Origin: Planctomycetaceae bacterium
GTDB taxonomy: Bacteria; Planctomycetota; Planctomycetia; Pirellulales; UBA1268
DNA length: 5,108 nt
Direction of reading: 5' to 3'
NCBI GenBank assembly: GCA_947453125.1
Contig: CANGGC010000252.1
Coordinates: forward strand, 1-5,108
This document shows positions 1 to 5,108 of this stretch, piece by piece. Both the position numbers and the translations under genes were made by a program. Each line of letters starts with the position of its first letter. The first letter of the stretch is position 1. The notes under the pieces were generated by a model. That model searched no databases and was not told the DNA's origin. It saw only the letters and a program-made list of their open reading frames with translations.

Positions 1-696
1 CAGGTCTTCCTGGGCGTACTGTTTGCCGCGGCTGCGGCCGAACGCCATCGGGCTCCCGGCCCCGCCCAGACGTTTCATCATCGTGAAGAAGAGGAGGGCA
101 AACAGGCCGGTGAGGAAGAGCATCGGCAGCCAGCTCCGCCACGGGCCAGGGGCCTCCTCGTAGCGGTAGGGGACGCCGTGCTCAGTGAGCAGACGAGACA
201 GCCGTCCCTCGGAGTTTTCACTGGGGAGCTTCGCGGTCCGGAAATGGCGCCGCTGAACCGCGTTGGCGAGGCCGTCGCTGGAAGGGCCATCGAGCCTGCG
301 GATCGATCCCGACACGCTGTAGGCCCCGATCACGACGTCGTCGAGGTCGCCGTAGCGGACGGTGCGGCGGGCTTCGGGGCCGGTCTCGAACGGGTTGCGT
401 TCGACGATTTCCACGACCCCGGCCGGCTCGGCCTCGGGGGAGGCTGCCGTGGCGTCGGAGCCCTGGGATTGCGGGGGCGGATCCTCCCCCTTGGAGGCCG
501 TCGGACGCGGCCCCGAGGCATGGATCAGCCGCTCCAGATCGCTGTAGGAGAGCTCGAGTTCCGGCGGCGTCGCCAGAAGGCTCATCCCGAACAGTCCAGC
601 CACCCCCAACGCCACCAGCGACCAAACGAGATTCGACCCGCCCCAGGGCGTCTTGCGGTCGGCCTGGCGTTTCGGGAGATCGTGCTTCTTGGGCAT
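1..696 (-). CDS. ftsH: ATP-dependent zinc metalloprotease FtsH, N-terminal part (runs off the left edge)
   Basis: FtsH is a hexameric inner-membrane AAA+ protease that extracts and degrades misfolded membrane proteins and some regulatory proteins. The visible 232 codons cover only the membrane anchor and periplasmic domain. A basic N-terminus (MPKKHDLPKRQADRK) precedes TM1 at about residues 22-42. The periplasmic FtsH_ext-type domain spans about 43-188 and includes ELELSYSDLERLI near the front and LSRLLTEHGVPYRYEE near the end. TM2 is about 189-207 (SWLPMLFLTGLFALLFFTMM). The cytosolic linker (GSPMAFGRSRGKQYAQEDL) is the typical FtsH sequence just before the ATPase domain. Walker A/B and the HEXXH zinc site lie outside the window. 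The periplasmic segment is about twice the length of the E. coli one because of a Pro/Ala/Ser/Glu-rich insert at about 60-93. The ATG at 696-694 is chosen because the basic stretch and TM1 follow at once; no strong Shine-Dalgarno is seen. It is transcribed divergently from dxr. Confidence 0.94.
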   Translation of the reverse strand, partial: MPKKHDLPKRQADRKTPWGGSNLVWSLVALGVAGLFGMSLLATPPELELSYSDLERLIHASGPRPTASKGEDPPPQSQGSDATAASPEAEPAGVVEIVERNPFETGPEARRTVRYGDLDDVVIGAYSVSGSIRRLDGPSSDGLANAVQRRHFRTAKLPSENSEGRLSRLLTEHGVPYRYEEAPGPWRSWLPMLFLTGLFALLFFTMMKRLGGAGSPMAFGRSRGKQYAQEDL

Positions 697-862
697 GAAT
701 ATTCCAGCGGAAAAACTCTTGAAAACCGAAACCAAACCATCCTAAACCTGAGGCGCAGGGGAGACAATGAATCTGACTCCGGCGGCATCGCCATGGAAGT
801 CCGGGTCACGAAAACCTAAGATTCCCCCGCATCCCCCGGCCCATCCCGCGACCGTTCTCCGC
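697..862. promoter_or_regulatory. Divergent intergenic region between ftsH and dxr
   Basis: This 166-base gap (70 bases if dxr starts at 767) must hold the promoters of both divergent genes. Its left part, about 697-750, is clearly richer in A and T than the surrounding coding DNA. For ftsH, the minus strand shows TTGTCT (767-762), a 17-base spacer and TAGGAT (744-739), 4/6 plus 4/6 matches to sigma-70 boxes, which predicts a start near 732. For dxr, the plus strand shows TTGAAA (719-724, 5/6) followed 18 bases later by a poor -10, TAAACC (743-748). If both are used, the promoters overlap face to face. These are matches by eye in a short stretch, so confidence is low for each box and better for the region as a whole. 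Confidence 0.4.
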
Positions 863-2104
863 ATGGCTTCCACCCCGCCGCCGCCGTTCCCCGCTTCGGC
901 GCCGGTGCCCCATGGCCGGCCCGACGACACGGCGAGCCGTTCCCGGGAGGGGGGGCTCGGGGTCGCGGTGCTCGGGTCGACCGGGAGCATCGGCACGAGC
1001 ACCCTCGAGGTCATCGCTGCCTCCGGGGGGCTCTTCCGCCCCCATCTCCTCGCGGCTCACACGAGCGTTGGCCCGCTGTTGGAGCAGGCCCGGATCCACC
1101 GTCCTGCCTGGGTCGTCGTCACCGACTCCGCTGCTGCCGCGACGATCGGCGCCACCGCCCTCCCCGCCGGGACGAAACTCGCCGTGGGCCCTGAGGCGCT
1201 CGACGATCTCGTCCGCGCCCCGGAGGTCGACCGGGTCGTGTCGGCGATCGTGGGCGCTGCCGGCCTGCGGAGCACGCTCGCGGCTCTCGACGCCGGCAAG
1301 ACGGTGGCGCTCGCCAACAAGGAAACGCTCGTCATGGCCGGGCCGCTCGTGATGCGGCTGGCTGCCGAGCGCGGTGCCGTGCTCCTGCCGGTCGACAGCG
1401 AACATTCGGCGATCCACCAGGCGCTGCGGTCCGGGACGGCCGACGAGGTCGTGCGGGTGATCCTCACCGCCAGTGGAGGCCCGTTCCGCACCGCTTCGCG
1501 CGAGTCCCTCGAAACGGTCACGCCGCAGGAGGCGCTCCGCCATCCGACCTGGTCGATGGGGCCGAAGATCACGATCGACTCTGCGACGATGATGAACAAG
1601 GCGTTGGAGCTGATCGAGGCCCGGTGGCTCTTCGATCTTCCGGCCGAGAAGCTCGCCGTCGTCGTCCATCCGCAGTCGGTGGTCCATTCGATGGTCGAGT
1701 TCGTCGATGGATCGGTGATTGCCCAGCTCAGCCCCCCCGACATGAAGCTCCCGATCCAGTACGCGCTCTCCCATCCGCAGCGGCTCGACGGCCCTGCTCG
1801 GCGGCTCGACTTCAGGCAGGGGCTGCGACTCGATTTCGAACCCCCCGATCCGGTCCGCTTCCCGGCGCTCAGGCTCGGGCATGAGGCGGCGGCGCGCGGG
1901 GGGACGGCGGGGGCCGTCCTCAACGCCGCCAACGAGGAGGCGGTGGGGGCGTTCCTCGCCGGGAGGATGCGGTTCACCGGCATTGCGGACGTTTGTGCCC
2001 GCGTTCTGGAAGGGCATGCGTATCAGGCCGATCCGTCGCTCGACGACATCCGTCGACTCGACGCCTGGGCCAGACAGGAGGTCGTGACGTGGGTGAGTTC
2101 GTGA
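863..2104 (+). CDS. dxr: 1-deoxy-D-xylulose 5-phosphate reductoisomerase (DXR/IspC)
   Basis: DXR converts 1-deoxy-D-xylulose 5-phosphate to 2-C-methyl-D-erythritol 4-phosphate with NADPH and a divalent metal, the first committed step of the MEP isoprenoid pathway in the cytosol, and is the fosmidomycin target. Numbered from the ATG at 863 (413 aa; E. coli has 398), it has the NADPH motif GSTGSIG (38-44), LANKETLV with NKE at 152-154, metal ligands D178 and E180 in PVDSEHSAI, S204 in ASGGPF, H227 in HPTWSMGPKITIDSATMMNK, N245/K246 and the third metal ligand E249. The C-terminal domain carries NAANEEAV (354-361). All key residues are present, so it should be active. The start is uncertain: 863 gives a Pro-rich lead of about 32 residues before the Rossmann strand, has no Shine-Dalgarno, and an in-frame ATG at 767 would add 32 more residues. 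The end overlaps the rseP start. Confidence 0.95.
   Translation: MASTPPPPFPASAPVPHGRPDDTASRSREGGLGVAVLGSTGSIGTSTLEVIAASGGLFRPHLLAAHTSVGPLLEQARIHRPAWVVVTDSAAAATIGATALPAGTKLAVGPEALDDLVRAPEVDRVVSAIVGAAGLRSTLAALDAGKTVALANKETLVMAGPLVMRLAAERGAVLLPVDSEHSAIHQALRSGTADEVVRVILTASGGPFRTASRESLETVTPQEALRHPTWSMGPKITIDSATMMNKALELIEARWLFDLPAEKLAVVVHPQSVVHSMVEFVDGSVIAQLSPPDMKLPIQYALSHPQRLDGPARRLDFRQGLRLDFEPPDPVRFPALRLGHEAAARGGTAGAVLNAANEEAVGAFLAGRMRFTGIADVCARVLEGHAYQADPSLDDIRRLDAWARQEVVTWVSS
2076..2082 (+). promoter_or_regulatory. Strong Shine-Dalgarno for rseP inside the end of dxr
   Basis: AGGAGGT lies within the last codons of dxr, 6 bases before the GTG at 2089. It is the best ribosome binding site in the window and decides the rseP start: the later candidates, GTG 2101 (whose GTGA overlaps the dxr stop) and ATG 2107, sit 18 and 24 bases away from it. 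The arrangement suggests translational coupling of rseP to dxr. Confidence 0.7.
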
Positions 2105-4155
2105 CGATGACGGTGGACGCCGGAGCCGTGCTCTTCGGCGCCTGGCCCGGGCAGCGGGGGATCGAGTGGATCGCCAGCCATCCGCTGGAGACGCTCCAGG
2201 CGGTGCTCGGGCTCGGGTTCGTAATCTTCGTCCACGAGCTGGGGCACTTCCTCGTCGCCAAGGCGTGCGGGGTGAAGTGCGAAAAGTTCTACCTCGGCTT
2301 CGACGTCGGCGGCCTCAAGCTCTGCAGCTTCAAGTGGGGCGAGACGGAGTACGGCATCGGCGCGCTCCCCCTGGGGGGCTACGTGAAGATGCTCGGGCAG
2401 GACGACAACCCCGGCGCGGCCACCGCCGAAGCGCACCGGGCCCGCGCGGCCTCGGGTGATCTCCCGGCCGAACCGACCTCCGATCCGCATCCGGCCTGGG
2501 ATCCGCGCAGCTACCCGGCGCAGTCGGTGCCGGAGCGGATGGCGATCATCTCTGCCGGCGTGATCATGAACGTGATCTTCGCCGTCCTCATGGCGTCACT
2601 CGCCTTCGGCCTCGGCGTCCGCGAGGTGGCCTCCGGAACCTCGGCGGTGCGCCCCGGCGGCGCCGCTTGGCGGGCCGGGCTGCGGACCGGCGACGAGATC
2701 GTCGCCGTCGGCGGGACGCCGGTGACGGTGTTCAAGGAGCTCCAAAAGAAGGTGACCCTCGGCGATCTTTCCAAGGGGGTCGGCTTCACCGTCCGTCGTC
2801 CGGGCGAGGGGGATGTCCGCGAGGTCACGCTCCGCCCCGACACCGATGGCGGGGCACCGATGGTCGGGATCTCCGGGCCGCTCTCCCTCAAGCTCCCCGA
2901 CGATCTCGGCGAAGGGCTGCCGGGGAGCGCCGGGAAGACGACGCCCCCCCTGGCCGGAGGCGACACCGTCCGCGCCGTCGACGGCGTCCCGATCGACTCC
3001 CACGCGCAGCTCGTCGCCACCCTCTCCCGGATCCGCGATCGGGCCGTTGTCCTCGGCATCGAACGGAAGGGGGAGCGGCTCGACGTCGAGCTTCCCCCCC
3101 GCCCGCGAACCAGCCTCGGCATGGAGATGGCCTCCGGGGCGATCCAGGCGGTGCAGGACGGATCGCCGGCAGCCGCGGCGGGGCTCGCGAAGGGGGATCA
3201 GCTCGTGTCGGTCGACGGGGCGCCGGTCGGCGATCCGTTCACCCTCGACGACCGGCTCCAGACGCGGGTCGGGATGGCGGTGGCGGTCGTTGTAGAACGG
3301 GCGGGGGTCGAGGAGACGCTCGCGGTGACACCGCGCGAGGTGACCTGGATCGATGCCTCACCGATGCGCGCCACGCCGCTGGCGGTGTCGTCGATCGGCA
3401 TTGCCCTCCCGGTGATCCCAACGGTGACCGCCGTCCTTCCCGACAGCCCGGCCGGGCGTGCCGGCATCGTCGCCGGCGACCAACTGTCGCGCGTGCGGTT
3501 CGTCGAGCCGGGAGAAGCCGCCGATGGGCCCGGAAACTGGCTCGCCCTCTCGGAGGCCGAGCCGAACTGGCCGGGGGTGATCGCCGTGATGCAACACCTT
3601 GCCGCCGGATCGCAGGTCGAGGTGACGGTCGAGAACGCGGCCGGCAGCCGGGAGGTCGCCCTCGAGCCGGAGGTCGTACCGGGGGAGTGCCTCGTCGACC
3701 GCGGGCTGGTCTTCGAGCAGGTCTTCAAGACCGAGCGGGCGGCGACGATCGGCGCGGCGCTGTCACGCGGATTCTCGACGGCGATCGAGGATCTTTCGAT
3801 GGTCTACCGCTTCCTCCAGAAGCTCTGGAGCCGGCAGATCAGTGCCCGCCTCCTTGGGGGGCCGATGTCGATCCTCCAGCAGGCGGGACGCTCGGCCGAG
3901 GAGGGCTTCAGTGCCCTTCTCCTCTTCCTCACGATGCTCAGCGCCAATCTGGCGGTCGTGAACTTTCTCCCCATCCCCGTTCTCGATGGCGGGCATATGG
4001 TTTTCCTGCTGTATGAGTGGGTGACGGGCCGGCCGCCGAGCGAACGCGTCGTGATCGCCCTGTCGTACCTCGGTCTGATCCTCATTCTCTCGCTGATGTT
4101 CTGGGTGTTCGGTCTCGACCTCGGGCTGGTTTCCCGGTTCGTCCCCGCGAAGTAG
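2089..4155 (+). CDS. rseP: RseP-family site-2 intramembrane zinc metalloprotease with about four PDZ modules
   Basis: Site-2 proteases cut transmembrane segments inside the bilayer; E. coli RseP cleaves anti-sigma factor RseA and clears signal-peptide remnants. Numbered from GTG 2089 (688 aa), TM1 (about 36-58) carries the zinc motif HELGH (49-53). YGIGALPLGGYVKML follows, then TM2 (about 151-176). A long non-cytosolic section holds PDZ-like modules at about 177-251, 258-338, 343-418 and 435-528. Modules 1, 3 and 4 show the usual GLRTGDEI / GLAKGDQL / GIVAGDQL turns; module 2 is degenerate (AGGDTVRAVDGVPI). TM3 (about 607-627) leads into NFLPIPVLDGGH, where D633 is the third zinc ligand, and TM4 is about 654-680. 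Catalytic residues are complete. E. coli RseP has about 450 residues and two PDZ domains, so this one is much larger. A Pro/Ala-rich segment of about 40 residues sits between the GGYVKM motif and TM2. The substrate here is unknown; an anti-sigma factor is a family-based guess. The gene overlaps dxr by 16 bases. Confidence 0.93.
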   Translation: MGEFVTMTVDAGAVLFGAWPGQRGIEWIASHPLETLQAVLGLGFVIFVHELGHFLVAKACGVKCEKFYLGFDVGGLKLCSFKWGETEYGIGALPLGGYVKMLGQDDNPGAATAEAHRARAASGDLPAEPTSDPHPAWDPRSYPAQSVPERMAIISAGVIMNVIFAVLMASLAFGLGVREVASGTSAVRPGGAAWRAGLRTGDEIVAVGGTPVTVFKELQKKVTLGDLSKGVGFTVRRPGEGDVREVTLRPDTDGGAPMVGISGPLSLKLPDDLGEGLPGSAGKTTPPLAGGDTVRAVDGVPIDSHAQLVATLSRIRDRAVVLGIERKGERLDVELPPRPRTSLGMEMASGAIQAVQDGSPAAAAGLAKGDQLVSVDGAPVGDPFTLDDRLQTRVGMAVAVVVERAGVEETLAVTPREVTWIDASPMRATPLAVSSIGIALPVIPTVTAVLPDSPAGRAGIVAGDQLSRVRFVEPGEAADGPGNWLALSEAEPNWPGVIAVMQHLAAGSQVEVTVENAAGSREVALEPEVVPGECLVDRGLVFEQVFKTERAATIGAALSRGFSTAIEDLSMVYRFLQKLWSRQISARLLGGPMSILQQAGRSAEEGFSALLLFLTMLSANLAVVNFLPIPVLDGGHMVFLLYEWVTGRPPSERVVIALSYLGLILILSLMFWVFGLDLGLVSRFVPAK

Positions 4156-4163
4156 CGGGGCGA

Positions 4164-4203
4164 CCGGAGGGGCCGTCGAATCCCGTCGCCCGAGCCCCTC
4201 CGG
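4164..4203 (+). terminator. Perfect 10-bp GC-rich inverted repeat after rseP (possible terminator)
   Basis: CCGGAGGGGC (4164-4173) and GCCCCTCCGG (4194-4203) are exact inverted complements with a 20-base loop, starting 9 bases after the rseP stop. There is no T-run after it on the plus strand (AAAA follows), so it is not a classical intrinsic terminator. It could be a U-less terminator, an RNA 3'-end stabiliser or a pause site. Part of the loop (4185-4191) can pair instead with 4158-4164, so two folds compete. Confidence 0.45.
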
Positions 4204-4233
4204 AAAACCGACCCGCCACCGGTCAAGTGCCGC

Positions 4234-4929
4234 ATGCCTGACACCGTCCCCCTCGGATCCCCCTTGTCCCCTGCGTCCCCGGCGTCGTTCCCGCCGCCGG
4301 GGGTGCGGCATGTCGTCTTCGACGTCGTCGGCACGCTCGTCGAACCGTGGCCCACGGTGCCGGTGGCCTATCAGCGTGCCGCCCGGCGCCAGGGGCTCGA
4401 GTGCTCGGCTGAGGATCTGCGGGGACGGTTTGCCGAGGCGTGGCGGCGACAGGAGGCGATCGACGCCAACTCGCGGACTCCCTTTGCCACCAGCCGGGCC
4501 CGCGAGGTCGAACGTTGGCGCGGGATCGTCCATGACGTCTTCGCCGCGGACGCCCCGGAGGGAGTGCGCGAGACGGTCTTCCTCGATCTCTGGGATCACT
4601 TTGCCGATCCCGGGGCGTGGCGGGCGCTCGATGCGGGGACACGCCTGGTGGAGGCGGCCCTCGACGCCGGGTGCGGGGTGGCGCTGGCAAGCAATTTCGA
4701 CGAGCGGTTGCTGGCGATCGCCGGCCGGGTCGATCCGCTCTGCCGGGCGTCCCACGTCTTCGCCTCGTCGGAGCTCGGCTGGCGAAAGCCCGCGGCGGAG
4801 TTTTTCCGCGCTGTCGAGCGGCGTCTGGGCGCGGTGGCCGGGGAGCTCCTCCTGGTCGGCGATGACCCGCGGCTCGACGTGGCGGCGGCCCGGGCTGTCG
4901 GCTGGCGGAGCCTGGGCGTCGGCGGCTGA
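4234..4929 (+). CDS. HAD-superfamily hydrolase (subfamily IA-like), substrate unknown
   Basis: HAD enzymes are mostly cytosolic phosphatases or dehalogenases that form an aspartyl intermediate. In this 231-aa protein the core motifs appear in order: motif I FDVVGTL with nucleophile D30, motif II ALASNFD with S153, motif III K185 in GWRKPAAEFF, and motif IV LLVGDDPRLDV with D210/D211 and D215. A helical cap region of about residues 45-135 between motifs I and II suggests subfamily IA. The second Asp of motif I (DxD, the general acid/base of HAD phosphatases) is Val32 here, so phosphatase chemistry may be altered. The protein ends directly after motif IV (SLGVGG), slightly shorter than many relatives. 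The ATG at 4234 gives a Pro/Ser-rich lead of about 22 residues without a Shine-Dalgarno; GTG 4303, just before the first core strand, is an alternative but would leave only six residues before D30. It lies 78 bases downstream of rseP on the same strand. No specific substrate or symbol can be supported. Confidence 0.85.
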   Translation: MPDTVPLGSPLSPASPASFPPPGVRHVVFDVVGTLVEPWPTVPVAYQRAARRQGLECSAEDLRGRFAEAWRRQEAIDANSRTPFATSRAREVERWRGIVHDVFAADAPEGVRETVFLDLWDHFADPGAWRALDAGTRLVEAALDAGCGVALASNFDERLLAIAGRVDPLCRASHVFASSELGWRKPAAEFFRAVERRLGAVAGELLLVGDDPRLDVAAARAVGWRSLGVGG

Positions 4930-4934
4930 CGCGG

Positions 4935-4979
4935 GGCCCGGCTGCAAAAGGGCTTTTGCGGGCCGACGTCCGTGGGACG
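4935..4979 (+). terminator. Tandem stem-loops after the HAD gene (possible terminator)
   Basis: Five bases after the HAD stop, GGCCCG (4935-4940) pairs with CGGGCC (4959-4964) around an inner stem CAAAA/TTTTG with loop GGGC (4950-4953), leaving GCTG as a bulge on the left arm. A second small hairpin follows, CGTCC-GTG-GGACG (4967-4979). Their position between a stop codon and the next promoter fits a transcript end, but no T-run follows, so the terminator reading is tentative. Confidence 0.4.
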
Positions 4980-5015
4980 GCCGGGGTGTGGGGCCGGGCA
5001 ACGCTATCGCCTGCC

Positions 5016-5024
5016 TGCTATGAT
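5016..5024 (+). promoter_or_regulatory. Extended -10 promoter for the gene at 5083
   Basis: TGC followed by TATGAT (5019-5024) is an extended -10 element with 5/6 match to TATAAT. The -35 position (about 4996-5001, GGGCAA) is poor, as is common with an extended -10. Transcription would start near 5031, giving a leader of about 50 bases. GGCCC (5027-5031) and GGGCC (5036-5040) form a small inverted repeat right at the predicted start. Confidence 0.5.
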
Positions 5025-5070
5025 TCGGCCCGGGGGGGCCAAACCTCCCGTGTCATTCCCCACAGACAAA

Positions 5071-5076
5071 GAAGGA
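5071..5076 (+). promoter_or_regulatory. Ribosome binding site of the gene at 5083
   Basis: GAAGGA lies 6 bases before the ATG at 5083, a good Shine-Dalgarno match and spacing. It is the main support for calling a gene start there, since only 26 coding bases are visible. Confidence 0.55.
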
Positions 5077-5082
5077 TCGAGC

Positions 5083-5108
5083 ATGTCGACCCCCACGCTC
5101 TCCCGCCG
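5083..5108 (+). CDS. Start of an unidentified gene (runs off the right edge)
   Basis: An ATG with a well-placed ribosome binding site and an upstream extended -10 promoter opens a frame reading MSTPTLSR, cut by the window end. Eight residues are too few to name a product. The own promoter and the stem-loops before it suggest a separate transcription unit from dxr-rseP-HAD. Confidence 0.55.

Noticed and set aside
178..819. Long plus-strand open frame of 213 codons antisense to ftsH
   Set aside because: It lies across the well-supported FtsH reading frame and into the intergenic region, has Arg/Gly/Pro-rich low-complexity content and no recognisable motif; such open antisense frames are expected in very GC-rich coding DNA.
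806..2017. 403-codon minus-strand open frame opposite dxr
   Set aside because: dxr carries every catalytic motif of its family on the other strand. The antisense product is an Arg/His/Glu/Gly-rich string without domains, typical of a GC-skewed shadow frame.
2653..3480. Possible DNA tandem repeat behind the PDZ modules
   Set aside because: The modules resemble each other only in protein pattern; no long identical nucleotide repeats are visible, so a recent DNA duplication is not supported.
2667..4016. 449-codon plus-strand open frame within rseP in another phase
   Set aside because: The rseP frame holds PDZ turns, TM segments and the LDGGH motif here, while this frame is an Arg/Gly repeat-like string with no hydrophobic segments.
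4979..4998. Short direct repeat GGCCGGG on both sides of a GTGTGG core
   Set aside because: Only seven G/C bases repeat in DNA that is mostly G and C, so chance explains it.
3763..5001. 412-codon minus-strand open frame across the rseP end and the HAD gene
   Set aside because: It spans two genes with clear motifs and the non-coding gap between them, and its translation is Arg/Pro/Glu-rich without any recognisable fold.

Overview
The window is very GC-rich DNA with tightly packed genes and third codon positions dominated by G and C. Three features together point to a planctomycete (Pirellulales-like): an FtsH with an enlarged periplasmic loop, an oversized site-2 protease of the RseP family with several PDZ modules directly behind dxr, and sparse use of Shine-Dalgarno sequences. 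This assignment is an inference from gene content and style, not from a marker gene.

Layout. Positions 1-696 (minus strand) hold the N-terminal 232 codons of the membrane AAA+ protease FtsH, which runs off the left edge just before its ATPase domain. A short, relatively A-rich divergent intergenic region follows. Then on the plus strand come dxr (1-deoxy-D-xylulose 5-phosphate reductoisomerase, MEP isoprenoid pathway) and rseP (intramembrane zinc metalloprotease), which overlap by a few bases. After a 78-base gap with a perfect 10-bp inverted repeat comes a HAD-superfamily hydrolase (4234-4929). The 153-base gap after it contains GC-rich stem-loops and a good extended -10 promoter. At 5083 a further gene with a clear ribosome binding site starts and is cut off by the right edge after eight complete codons.

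How the genes fit together. dxr and rseP look translationally coupled: the rseP ribosome binding site lies inside the end of dxr. Close linkage of dxr and rseP is common in bacteria, usually in the envelope and lipid cluster that also carries uppS and cdsA; those two are absent from the visible part. FtsH and RseP are both membrane-embedded zinc metalloproteases. The HAD protein may share the transcript or be separate; its substrate cannot be told.

I see no mobile element, CRISPR array, tRNA or rRNA. The window is mostly ordinary core-genome sequence. The points most worth a second look are the four-PDZ architecture of RseP, the non-canonical HAD motif I, the disputed dxr start, and the hairpin after rseP.
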